NCBI GenBank assembly: GCA_900315755.1
Contig: ONAI01000002.1
Coordinates: 1-60,271, forward strand
From: an uncultured Ruminococcus sp.
Lineage (GTDB): Bacteria; Bacillota; Clostridia; Oscillospirales; Ruminococcaceae
Reading direction: 5' to 3'
Length of the DNA stretch: 60,271 bases
The translations under genes and the position numbers were made by a program. Below the pieces are notes generated by a model. It did no database searches, was not told where the DNA came from, and worked only from the letters and a program-made list of their open reading frames with translations. Below are positions 1 to 8,027 of this stretch, piece by piece. Every line of letters begins with the position of its first letter. Positions within the stretch are counted from its first letter, which is position 1.

Positions 1-483
1 TGCGACGAGTTTACGCAGTTCGTGATAATCGGAACTGGTGATCCGCGTTATGAGAATATGTTCAAGCACTATCAGTGGAAGTATCCGGAGAGGGTTTCTG
101 CAAACATCATGTATTCTGATGAACTCGCACATAAGCTTTATGCGGCTGCTGATACTATGCTCATGCCGTCACTGTTTGAGCCGTGCGGACTTACTCAGCT
201 GATCTCGCTCAGATACGGTACTGTACCGATAGTTCGTGAAACAGGCGGACTAAAGGATACTGTACAGCCTTACAACGAGTTTGACGGTACTGGTACAGGC
301 TTTTCGTTTGCAAATTACAACGGCGATGAGATGCTCGGCGCTATCAACTATTCAAAGCATATTTACTACAATCACCGCGATCAGTGGGACAAAATGGTTA
401 AGCGTGATATGGAAGCTGATTTCTCATGGAACAGCTCTGCACGTCAGTACGAAGGTATGTACGACTGGATGATAAACTGGTGA
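1..483 (+). CDS. glgA: Glycogen synthase, C-terminal part (5' end outside window)
   Basis: The reading frame is open from base 1 and ends at a TGA at 481-483, so only about the last 160 residues are present. The visible part is the C-terminal Rossmann lobe of a GT5 ADP-glucose starch/glycogen synthase: GTGDPRYENMF, then the nucleotide-sugar motif FEPCGLTQ, followed by RYGTVPIVRETGGLKDTV, the usual order in GlgA. The enzyme adds glucose from ADP-glucose to glycogen in the cytoplasm. The GTG at 22 is internal and not the start. No other glg gene follows; a perfect hairpin lies 100 bases downstream. Confidence 0.93.
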   Translation, partial: CDEFTQFVIIGTGDPRYENMFKHYQWKYPERVSANIMYSDELAHKLYAAADTMLMPSLFEPCGLTQLISLRYGTVPIVRETGGLKDTVQPYNEFDGTGTGFSFANYNGDEMLGAINYSKHIYYNHRDQWDKMVKRDMEADFSWNSSARQYEGMYDWMINW

Positions 484-585
484 TCCGGCACGAGGTTTGA
501 TTTGTTCGCGTGCTCTTCCTGTAAGTCATACGCGTATTTTTATAAAGTACAGGATAGTATATAAAAGGAAATGATACTTGGTTAT

Positions 586-604
586 GGGCGCACGATGTGC
601 GCCC
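586..604 (+). terminator. Hairpin downstream of glgA, weak terminator candidate
   Basis: GGGCGCAC (586-593) and GTGCGCCC (597-604) form a perfect 8-bp stem with a 3-base loop. No T-run follows, so intrinsic termination is uncertain; it may instead be a processing or mRNA-stabilising structure. The remainder of 484-622 shows no gene. Confidence 0.4.
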
Positions 605-622
605 TGCATATTGGTAATATAA

Positions 623-1222
623 ATGAAGAGGAAAATAAAGAAATACAAGTCTAATATTCATTTATGGTGCTTCGGCTGGGTACTTGCTTTTGATGGTTTA
701 GTATACTTAAATATGTACATAGCAGCGAAAAACTGGCTGGATAAATACGAAGATATAAGCTTTATAGAAATAGTACTGTTTATCCCAATGCTTGTACATC
801 TTCTGTATAACGCTGTATATAATGCGGCACTGACTGTTGGCTTGATAATCGGCATCCCATGTTTAGTGACCGGTGTGGTATTTATTGCACTTTCTGCGCC
901 TTATCTCGGAAGAATGCGTGAGATAAGAAAGCTAAAGCAGCATAATGGCGGATACCTACCGGATGAGTTGATCGAGGAAATGCATGAGTCCGGTGAGTTC
1001 AACGATATGGAATACAAAGCAGAGCTGAAAAGAAATCAGAGCAAACCGTTGATCGTGACAGCGAAGCCGGTATGGAAGCAGATACTGGCAAAGGTGTTGC
1101 TTGTTGCCGGATTTGTTTTCATGGTGCTTTTATCGACGGCGGTGCTGACATTGCTGTTTTTCTTTGGACGTATATTATTTGCATTGCTAAAGAGCGGTTT
1201 CACATCGTACTGGGGAATCTGA
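623..1222 (+). CDS. Membrane protein with SHOCT-like cytoplasmic insert (paralog 1)
   Basis: A 199-aa integral membrane protein of unknown function. Hydrophobic segments lie near residues 16-35, 48-97 (probably two helices) and 155-190. Between them is a charged stretch with LPDELIEEMHESGEF, which resembles the short SHOCT-type helix-turn-helix segment often seen in small membrane proteins; that similarity is my reading. The protein starts MKRKIKKYK. It is followed after only 2 bases by a clear paralog with the same layout. No strong ribosome site is visible before the ATG at 623. Confidence 0.7.
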   Translation: MKRKIKKYKSNIHLWCFGWVLAFDGLVYLNMYIAAKNWLDKYEDISFIEIVLFIPMLVHLLYNAVYNAALTVGLIIGIPCLVTGVVFIALSAPYLGRMREIRKLKQHNGGYLPDELIEEMHESGEFNDMEYKAELKRNQSKPLIVTAKPVWKQILAKVLLVAGFVFMVLLSTAVLTLLFFFGRILFALLKSGFTSYWGI

Positions 1223-1224
1223 CT

Positions 1225-1833
1225 ATGAAGAGAGTTTTTAAAAGGTATCGAACCAATAAAACAGTTATGGAAGCTGGCTGGATACTGACTATTGAAAGTA
1301 TCTTTAGTCTTACAGTGGCAATATATGCAAAGGATATACTTGATGATATCGGCGAGGTTACGTGGGTTGAGGTATTATTCCTGATACCTGCACTTATACA
1401 CCTTCTGATAGAAGCTCTGCTCGAAACTATACTGGCGACAAGCTTGATATTAGGATTGCCGTGCCTGATCATCGGTATATTACTGCTTATTCTCACATTC
1501 CCGTATTGGAAACGTATTTCTGAGGTGAAATCTGAGCGTCTGGATAATGGCGGAAGACTTCCCGGAGAACTGATGTGGGAGATGTATCAGAATGAAGAAC
1601 TGAATAAGGCAGACTATGAAAGAGAGCTTGCAAATAATCTCAGGCTGACAAAGAAGGAAAAGCTTTCACTGCAAAAAGGCATTCCGCTGAAAAGACCTGG
1701 CCTGATCGACAGATTGCCGACAGGTTTCAAAGTGCTTGCTGCGGCTGTTGGCGCAGTCTGGCTTGCGATATTATTTATGGCGGTTATCATATTCGCGTTT
1801 TTCTTGTTTATAATTGGCGCTTTTTCGCCGTGA
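1225..1833 (+). CDS. Membrane protein with SHOCT-like cytoplasmic insert (paralog 2)
   Basis: This 202-aa protein is a tandem duplicate of the preceding one: same basic N-terminus (MKRVFKRY), the same hydrophobic segments, and the matching insert NGGRLPGELMWEMYQNEELN. I chose the ATG at 1225, 2 bases after the upstream stop and behind GGGGA, rather than an earlier in-frame start at 1072 that would overlap the first gene by 150 bases. Function unknown; the pair is probably translationally coupled and may form a heteromer. Confidence 0.7.
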   Translation: MKRVFKRYRTNKTVMEAGWILTIESIFSLTVAIYAKDILDDIGEVTWVEVLFLIPALIHLLIEALLETILATSLILGLPCLIIGILLLILTFPYWKRISEVKSERLDNGGRLPGELMWEMYQNEELNKADYERELANNLRLTKKEKLSLQKGIPLKRPGLIDRLPTGFKVLAAAVGAVWLAILFMAVIIFAFFLFIIGAFSP

Positions 1834-1850
1834 TTTGAAAAGGAAATGTT

Positions 1851-2510
1851 ATGTTAAAACTTAAAGGTGCAATTTTTGATATGGACGGTCTTATGATCGA
1901 CACTGAAAAGCTGTATCTCCGCTACTGGAAGCAGTCTGCGGCGGATTTTGGCTATGATATGCGCGATGAGCACGTTTATGCGATACGAAGTCTTGCCCGG
2001 AAGTATTCGATACCGATGCTGAAAGGCTTTTTCGGCGAGGAATTCCCGACTGAGGAGGTACGCGCACATCGTACAGAACTCATAAACGCGCACGTTGAAA
2101 AAAACGGCATCGAGCTGAAAAAAGGTCTCTTTCAGCTGCTTGATTATTTGCAGGACAGAGGTGTGAAGCTTGCTGTGGCTACGGCGACTCCGCGTGAAAG
2201 AACGATGCTCTATCTCAGTAAGATAGGGGCGGCAGAGCGCTTTGACGCGATCATATGCGGCGACATGGTAACAGTAGGAAAGCCTGATCCTGAAATATAT
2301 CTCACTGCGGCAAGAGAACTCGGACTTCCGGCGGAGGAGTGCGCGGCGTTCGAGGATTCGCCGAACGGTCTCAAGGCGGCAAGAAGTGCAGGCTGTAAAG
2401 TTATAATGATACCTGATATGACTCAGCCTCAGCCGGAGGACAAGCCGTTTTACGATGCAGTATACAGCAGTCTTGATGAGGCAATAGCGTTTTTTGAAGG
2501 GGGAAAGTGA
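1851..2510 (+). CDS. HAD-superfamily phosphatase / beta-phosphoglucomutase-like
   Basis: A 219-aa cytoplasmic HAD hydrolase. Motif I is DMDGLMIDTE near residue 10 (Asp nucleophile and acid/base Asp), motif II is in VATATP, motif III the Lys of GKPDPEIY, and motif IV the acidic pair in AAFEDSPNG. The alpha-helical cap inserted after motif I and the length fit the beta-phosphoglucomutase/GPH-like subfamily acting on small phosphosugars or similar. Substrate cannot be assigned. RBS AAGGAAA precedes the ATG; the next gene begins one base after the stop. Confidence 0.88.
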   Translation: MLKLKGAIFDMDGLMIDTEKLYLRYWKQSAADFGYDMRDEHVYAIRSLARKYSIPMLKGFFGEEFPTEEVRAHRTELINAHVEKNGIELKKGLFQLLDYLQDRGVKLAVATATPRERTMLYLSKIGAAERFDAIICGDMVTVGKPDPEIYLTAARELGLPAEECAAFEDSPNGLKAARSAGCKVIMIPDMTQPQPEDKPFYDAVYSSLDEAIAFFEGGK

Positions 2511-2511
2511 T

Positions 2512-2766
2512 ATGCCGAGTGCATCAACGGTGTTTGAAATACCGAATTTCTACTATTTCGAAAGTGGAAACAACTATTCCGGAAGCAAGGGCAATTTTGC
2601 CTATAAGATCGAGATAGGTGAGCGTTTCCGTGTTATGGTGTGGCATGGCAGACTATGCTCTGACAAGGCAAAGATAGAGGACGAAGCAAACTTCGATTTT
2701 ACGCAGGAAGGCTTCGAACAGATGATAAAATGGCTCGATAATGCTTATGACGGCGATCGTTCCTGA
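2512..2766 (+). CDS. Small hypothetical protein
   Basis: An 84-aa soluble protein that I do not recognise. It contains an aromatic-rich N-terminal part (IPNFYYFESGNNYSG) and ends DNAYDGDRS. The ATG at 2512 is one base after the HAD stop and sits behind GAAGGGGGAAAG, so I prefer it to the upstream TTG at 2494, which would overlap the HAD gene. Probably translationally coupled to the HAD phosphatase. Confidence 0.6.
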   Translation: MPSASTVFEIPNFYYFESGNNYSGSKGNFAYKIEIGERFRVMVWHGRLCSDKAKIEDEANFDFTQEGFEQMIKWLDNAYDGDRS

Positions 2767-2888
2767 ACTTATTGTATAAATAACGTGTTTGGGAACTGTA
2801 TTTATTACAAAAACAGTTGATTTCGTAATAAAAATATTACAAAAGTAATACAATTTCAAAATATCAGGTGTTTTCCTTGCACAAACAG

Positions 2889-2917
2889 TTGACTTTTTCG
2901 TTTTTTGCTGTTAAAAT
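2889..2917 (+). promoter_or_regulatory. Sigma-A promoter of the pseudokinase gene
   Basis: TTGACT (2889-2894), 17-bp spacer, TAAAAT (2912-2917), about 50 bases before the start codon. It lies in a 203-base AT-rich gap (2767-2969) with no other feature. Confidence 0.7.
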
Positions 2918-2969
2918 AGATATGATGTCTTACTATGCTTACATCAATCCATTTTAAGGAGGAACTGCT

Positions 2970-5036
2970 TTGGGAGAACATAGATTCTGTTATAGATGCA
3001 TGGAAAAGTATGATTCCGGTGTCAATGTATGTCCGCACTGTGGATATGACGACCGTACTCCGTCTGATCCGATGTATATAACTCCCGGTACGATACTCCA
3101 CGACAGATACCTTGTTGGCGTTCTGATCGAAAACAACGGTGAGGGCGCTTCATACGCAGGCTATGATATGTCAACGGAATGCAGGGTTCTGCTCAGAGAA
3201 TATATGCCAATAAGCCTCTGCACAAGAGTTAAGGATAAGGCAACTATCAGCGTTAATTACAACAACCTTGCAAAATACAAGGCTTTCATGGCTGAATATA
3301 CCGAGCTTAACAAGTCTCTTGCACGTCTGAGGAACGATTCAAATATCAATCCTGTGCTGGATATGTTTGCAGAGAATAATACGACCTATACAGTCTTTGA
3401 GCATATCGAAGGCGTTAAAATGCTCGATTATCTCAAGGAAAATGCAGGCGAACTCAGCTGGGAACAGGTATCACGTCTTTTCCCGCCGCTTTTTACTACT
3501 ATCGGCAGACTTCATAACGCAGGTATAATCCACCGCGCTATAAGTCCGGACACTGTTTATATGACCAATAAGGGCGAACTCAGACTTACCGGTTTCTGTA
3601 TCTCGCCTGTGAGAACGGCGAATGCCGGTCTTGAATATGAACTCTTCAAGGGCTATGCAGCCCCTGAACAGTATTCTGCAAGTATCAGCAGCAGACAGGG
3701 CTCGTGGACCGATGTTTACGGTATCTGTGCGCTTATATACCGCTCACTTACCGGATGTATGCCGGCTGATTCAACAAGCCGTCTGAACCACGATGATCTC
3801 TGCGAACCTCAGATGCTGAATGCACATATCCCGCAGCACGTTTCAAGAGTTATCATGGAAGGTATGAACCTCAATGTCCGCGATCGTATACAGACTATCA
3901 CAGAGCTCGTTACAAGACTCTTTGAACAGCCTCCTGTAATAAGAAACGCTGCACCTGTTCCGGAACAGCCGGTCAATAACGGCGGCTATAATCAGTATCC
4001 GCAGAACGCTGCGCCTGATATGTATCAGCAGCCTATGAACAATGTACCGGATATGTACCAGCAGCCGCAGTATCAGAACAATATCCCGCCTCAGGGCTAT
4101 AATAATTACCCATATCCGAACAACGGTTACTATGAAGAGGATGATTACCGCTACGAGAAGGTAAACACTGTTGACAGGATAAAGGTACCGATCATCATAG
4201 CTATACTTCTTATGGCTATCCTGATGATAATAATCGTTGTTATCTACAACATACTACATGATCCTACAAGAGATGACAATACTTCAAATAAGGCTGCAAC
4301 AACAGTTTCGGATAACGTTGTTTCAGGAACTACCGGTGCTTCAACTGAGGCTTCATCTGATGTTCAGGATACAGAAGTTCCTGTCCTTGTTGGAAAGTTC
4401 TACTCGCATGAAAAGGAAAAATGGAAGGATTACTTCAATCTTGATCCTACCTATGAGTATAATAACGATTACCCTGATAACGACATGATCTTCTATCAGG
4501 AAATAGATGCCGGAAATATGATAAGCAAAGGCGGCGTTATCAAGGTCAAGGTAAGCAAAGGACCTGAATCCTCTGTTATCCCTGATTATGCCGGACTCAC
4601 TGTTGCTCAGTATAAGAGCAAGCTCGAACAGGCTGGTATCTCGGATTTCAATTATCAGTTCCTGCCTGCAAATCTTTACTACGGCGTTCCTGATTCAGTA
4701 GTTGAGATACAGGTCGATGGAAAGAGAGTCGCTCCGGGCACTTACTTCAGCAATAAGGAAAATAAGAAGCTTACTGTTTATTACCTCGATGCAAATGCCC
4801 AGGTGTATAAAGAACCCGAAACACAGGCTGATTATGAGGAGCAGACAGAGGTTCAGCAGCAGGAATCTTCTACTGAAGTTAATCAGCAGCAGGATCCTCA
4901 GCAGCAACAGCAACAGCAACAGGATCCACAGCAGCAACAGCAACAGGATCCTCAGCAGCAACAGCAGCAGGACCCGCAGCAGCAACAGCAGCAGAACAAT
5001 GAAAACGATAATAATCCTGAATACGGCTGGCAATAA
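2970..5036 (+). CDS. Zinc-ribbon / Ser-Thr pseudokinase / PASTA membrane protein with Gln-rich tail
   Basis: A 688-aa protein with a TTG start behind AAGGAGG. Order: zinc ribbon (C7, C10, C21, C24); kinase-like domain about 45-320; Pro/Gln/Asn/Tyr linker; one membrane helix about 406-430; two PASTA-like repeats about 470-533 and 535-610; Gln-rich tail (DPQ with Gln runs) about 626-682. It keeps the fold signatures of a PASTA kinase (APEQY, WTDVYGI), but the catalytic loop reads HRAISPD (Asp to Ala190), DFG reads GFC (208-210), and the VAIK Lys position is Arg76. By family knowledge this is a pseudokinase, probably a scaffold or sensor linking cell-wall binding to a cytoplasmic partner. It is monocistronic, with its own promoter and terminator. 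Confidence 0.85.
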   Translation: MGEHRFCYRCMEKYDSGVNVCPHCGYDDRTPSDPMYITPGTILHDRYLVGVLIENNGEGASYAGYDMSTECRVLLREYMPISLCTRVKDKATISVNYNNLAKYKAFMAEYTELNKSLARLRNDSNINPVLDMFAENNTTYTVFEHIEGVKMLDYLKENAGELSWEQVSRLFPPLFTTIGRLHNAGIIHRAISPDTVYMTNKGELRLTGFCISPVRTANAGLEYELFKGYAAPEQYSASISSRQGSWTDVYGICALIYRSLTGCMPADSTSRLNHDDLCEPQMLNAHIPQHVSRVIMEGMNLNVRDRIQTITELVTRLFEQPPVIRNAAPVPEQPVNNGGYNQYPQNAAPDMYQQPMNNVPDMYQQPQYQNNIPPQGYNNYPYPNNGYYEEDDYRYEKVNTVDRIKVPIIIAILLMAILMIIIVVIYNILHDPTRDDNTSNKAATTVSDNVVSGTTGASTEASSDVQDTEVPVLVGKFYSHEKEKWKDYFNLDPTYEYNNDYPDNDMIFYQEIDAGNMISKGGVIKVKVSKGPESSVIPDYAGLTVAQYKSKLEQAGISDFNYQFLPANLYYGVPDSVVEIQVDGKRVAPGTYFSNKENKKLTVYYLDANAQVYKEPETQADYEEQTEVQQQESSTEVNQQQDPQQQQQQQQDPQQQQQQDPQQQQQQDPQQQQQQNNENDNNPEYGWQ

Positions 5037-5048
5037 TACTGAATAGCG

Positions 5049-5073
5049 AAGGGCGGCGATTGCCGCCCTTTTT
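5049..5073 (+). terminator. Intrinsic terminator after the pseudokinase gene
   Basis: AAGGGCGGC (5049-5057) pairs with GCCGCCCTT (5062-5070) over a 4-base loop, followed by TTT. Confidence 0.88.
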
Positions 5074-5089
5074 CAGCGACTTTAAGGAC

Positions 5090-5118
5090 TTGCAATCCTT
5101 ATGTATATCTGCTATAAT
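5090..5118 (+). promoter_or_regulatory. Sigma-A promoter of the M42 peptidase operon
   Basis: TTGCAA (5090-5095), 17 bp, TATAAT (5113-5118), 48 bases before the first peptidase start. Confidence 0.75.
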
Positions 5119-5166
5119 TAATGTGAATGTTCAACGGCGTATTTTGTACTTGAAAGGTGATAGACC

Positions 5167-6183
5167 ATGAATATAAAAGATACGATCATATCTCTCTGTG
5201 AAGTGAATGGTGCTTCCGGAAATGAAACTCCGGCAGCAGATCTTGCTTTGTCAATGCTGAAAAAGTATTGCAGCGATGCTGAGATAGTAAACGGTAATGT
5301 TATCGGCAGCTTCGGCAAACATAAGGAAGGTCTGCCGGAGATAGTCCTCGATGCTCATATAGATCAGGTAGGATTCATAGTTACACATATTACGGATGAA
5401 GGTTTCATAAAAGTCGGAAATCTCGGCGGTATCGACCGCAGACTTCTTCCCGCACAGCCGGTAACAGTTCATGGAAAAAGCGACATAAAGGGCGTTATCT
5501 GTTCTGTCCCCCCTCATCTTATCAGCGGGGAGAACGGTGTTCTGAGTATTGACGAGGTATCGGTCGATACGGGATATTCCAAAGAAGAACTGGAAAAGAT
5601 CGTTTCTCAGGGAGACACCATAACTTTTGATGTCAGATGCAGACAGCTTGCCGGACACTGTATTACAGGCGGCGCGTTGGATGACCGCTGTGGAGTTGCG
5701 GCAATACTCTACGCACTCGAACTTATAGGAAATTCTGAAACTGCATACAATGTAAGCGTAATATTCTCAACTCAGGAGGAACTCGGCGAGCGCGGTGCGA
5801 AAATAGGTGCATTTCGTCTTGCTCCTGATTATGCGATCGCAGTTGACGTTTCATTTGCTTATGCTATTGGCGAGGACGAGCAGAAGTGCGGAAAACTCGG
5901 AAAAGGTCCTATGATCGGTATATCGCCGTGTCTTGACAGAAAGATGTCCTTTGATATTATAACAGCTGCTGAAAAGAATGATATTCCATATCAGCGCGAG
6001 GTCATGAGCGGCATGACTTCCACAAATGCTGACCGCTATTCCGTGAACCGTGAGGGTGCAAAGGCTTCAACTGTCTCGATCCCGCTCAGAAATATGCATA
6101 CACCGGTCGAGGTGATCGACCTGCGTGATGTTGACTATACAGCAAGACTTATTGCAGAATTTATCAAGGGGGCTCAGTCATGA
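5167..6183 (+). CDS. M42-family metallo-aminopeptidase (paralog 1)
   Basis: A 338-aa cytoplasmic di-metal aminopeptidase of the M42 (glutamyl aminopeptidase/FrvX-like) family. The ligand set is complete: H64 and D66 in LDAHIDQVGF, D172/D173 in ALDDRCG, the E204/E205 pair in TQEELGERG, D227, and H311 in NMHTPVEVI. M42 enzymes form dodecameric shells that degrade peptides; the exact substrate is not readable. RBS AAAGGTG precedes the ATG. The stop overlaps the start of a second M42 gene (ATGA), so the two may form a hetero-oligomer. Confidence 0.92.
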   Translation: MNIKDTIISLCEVNGASGNETPAADLALSMLKKYCSDAEIVNGNVIGSFGKHKEGLPEIVLDAHIDQVGFIVTHITDEGFIKVGNLGGIDRRLLPAQPVTVHGKSDIKGVICSVPPHLISGENGVLSIDEVSVDTGYSKEELEKIVSQGDTITFDVRCRQLAGHCITGGALDDRCGVAAILYALELIGNSETAYNVSVIFSTQEELGERGAKIGAFRLAPDYAIAVDVSFAYAIGEDEQKCGKLGKGPMIGISPCLDRKMSFDIITAAEKNDIPYQREVMSGMTSTNADRYSVNREGAKASTVSIPLRNMHTPVEVIDLRDVDYTARLIAEFIKGAQS

Positions 6184-7211
6184 AGGAACTGCTCAGAGAA
6201 CTCTGCCTGATCGACGGAGTTTCAGGTGATGAAAACGATGTCCGTGAGGCTATAATCGAAAAAGTCAAGGATGTCTGCGAATACCGCATTGATCCTCTCG
6301 GAAGTCTGATATGCTTCAAAAAAGGCAGGAAGAAGCCTGAAAAAAAGCTTATGATATGTGCCCATATGGATGAGGTAGGCTTCATAGTGACCTATATCCG
6401 TGCGGACGGCACTATTAGCTTTGGAAATGTCGGCGGCATCGACACTTCTGTTATAATAGGCAGGCAGGTCACTGTAAAAAGCAGTATTACCGGCGAGAAG
6501 CTATATGGCGTTATCGGCTCAACAGCCGTTCATAATCTCAGTAAGGAACAGCGCGAAAAAGCACCTTCCAAGGATAGCCTCTATATTGACATCGGTGCAG
6601 CTGATAAGGCGGAAGCTGAAAAGCTTGTGGCTCAGGGAGACTGTGCATATTTTGTTTCGGAGTTCGAGGACTTCGGTGGAAAGCACGTGAAATGCAAAGC
6701 GATCGACGATCGTGCCGGATGTGCTATGATGATAAAACTCATGCATGAGGAACTTGAATATGATACATACTTCGTTTTCAACGTTCAGGAGGAAATAGGT
6801 CTGCGCGGCTCGACTGCTTCTTCGTTTGCAGTTGCACCGGATTTTGCGATAGTCCTCGAAGCAACAACGGCAGCTGATATTGACGGCTCTTCCGGAGCAA
6901 AGCGTGTCTGCGAACTCGGAAAAGGTCCGGTCGTATCCTTCATGGACAGGAGTACAGTTTACGACAGGGAATTGTACCGCCTTGCTTTTGATATAGCAGC
7001 CGAAGAAGGCTTCCCGTGCCAGACCAAATCAATGGTAGCAGGCGGAAATGATGCGGGTGCGATACACATAAGCGGAAAAGGAGTGCGTACTATCGCAGTT
7101 TCAGTGCCTTGCAGGTATCTGCATTCGCCTTCATGCGTCATCAGCACTGATGACTATGAAAACTCCTGCCGGCTTGTGAGAATTCTTGCAGAAAGGATCT
7201 GCGCTCTATGA
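6180..7211 (+). CDS. M42-family metallo-aminopeptidase (paralog 2)
   Basis: A 343-aa paralog of the preceding gene with ligands H62 and D64 (ICAHMDEVGF), D176/D177 (IDDRAG), E204/E205 (VQEEIGLRG), E227 (VLEATT) and H315 (YLHSPSCVI). The fourth ligand is Glu where the first paralog has Asp; both occur in M42 enzymes and this can shift peptide preference. The start overlaps the upstream stop by 4 bases and its own stop overlaps the next start by 4, so the three genes are coupled. Confidence 0.92.
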   Translation: MKELLRELCLIDGVSGDENDVREAIIEKVKDVCEYRIDPLGSLICFKKGRKKPEKKLMICAHMDEVGFIVTYIRADGTISFGNVGGIDTSVIIGRQVTVKSSITGEKLYGVIGSTAVHNLSKEQREKAPSKDSLYIDIGAADKAEAEKLVAQGDCAYFVSEFEDFGGKHVKCKAIDDRAGCAMMIKLMHEELEYDTYFVFNVQEEIGLRGSTASSFAVAPDFAIVLEATTAADIDGSSGAKRVCELGKGPVVSFMDRSTVYDRELYRLAFDIAAEEGFPCQTKSMVAGGNDAGAIHISGKGVRTIAVSVPCRYLHSPSCVISTDDYENSCRLVRILAERICAL

Positions 7212-8008
7212 TAAAACTCATCGAACATGAGCATGAACTCGACAGCGCTCTGCTGAACAAAACTCTTAACGGCAAGAAAATGCTTGCCTATATGAGGGCT
7301 TACGGTCCGAATTATGAGTTCTGTCGTTTCTATAAGATAGTCGGAGATTACGGCGGAGAAGGATATATGTTCATCATTAATTCAACGCTGATAATCTGCG
7401 CTGATGAATATCTTGAACCAAGTGAGGAACTCAACCTTTTTGTAAGTATGAATGTTCCGTTCCGTATTGAGGGAGATCAGCGCGTTCTTGAGGGAATAAA
7501 GATACCCGAACGCTATCAGACTCTCAACCGTACCATTTTTGAACTCATCCCGGATGATGCTTCGCTTGAATCTATCGAGGAACACGTTGAATTCAACCCG
7601 AAACTTACGGATGTTTACAAGATACTCAGTGAGGGATTTCCGAATATTGCGGACTTCTCACTGTGGTATACGGATACTTCTCACCGCTGCCGCCATGGCA
7701 TAAGCAGGGTGTTCACTTACCGCGGCTCGACTACTGCATCGGCAGTCTTTGACATAGGAAGCACCGTGCTTATCGGGCAGGTTGCGACTAACGTTGCAGC
7801 CCGCGGAAGAGGATATGCGCGTGAATTTCTGAAATGGCTCGCAAAATTCTTCAACGGACTTGGAAAACGTGCATATCTGCTTGCACTCGATGTCCGTGTA
7901 AGCTTCTATAAAGAAATAGGATTTAAGGTTGTTGGAAAGGAAATAGTCCTCGAACGTATCGACATAGTAAAGGACAGCGCTTCAAAGGGCAAGCTTGCCG
8001 ACAAATAA
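7208..8008 (+). CDS. GNAT-family N-acetyltransferase
   Basis: A 266-aa protein. The C-terminal half (about 165-255) carries the GNAT acetyl-CoA motif A, QVATNVAARGRGYAREF, followed by a beta strand and FYKEIGFKVVGKE, the usual GNAT ending. The N-terminal half is a separate, unrecognised domain. Substrate unknown. The ATG overlaps the second M42 gene by 4 bases, suggesting a role linked to peptide or amino-acid turnover (inference). Confidence 0.8.
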   Translation: MIKLIEHEHELDSALLNKTLNGKKMLAYMRAYGPNYEFCRFYKIVGDYGGEGYMFIINSTLIICADEYLEPSEELNLFVSMNVPFRIEGDQRVLEGIKIPERYQTLNRTIFELIPDDASLESIEEHVEFNPKLTDVYKILSEGFPNIADFSLWYTDTSHRCRHGISRVFTYRGSTTASAVFDIGSTVLIGQVATNVAARGRGYAREFLKWLAKFFNGLGKRAYLLALDVRVSFYKEIGFKVVGKEIVLERIDIVKDSASKGKLADK

Positions 8009-8027
8009 TAAAGCAGGAAGGGTAATT

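Noticed and set aside
398-661. Minus-strand 87-codon frame after glgA
   Set aside because: Overlaps the glgA 3' end and the 623 gene start; no promoter or RBS and no family.
4695-5033. Minus-strand Leu-rich reading frame
   Set aside because: It is the shadow of the Gln repeat tract; composition is wholly explained by CAG/CAA runs.
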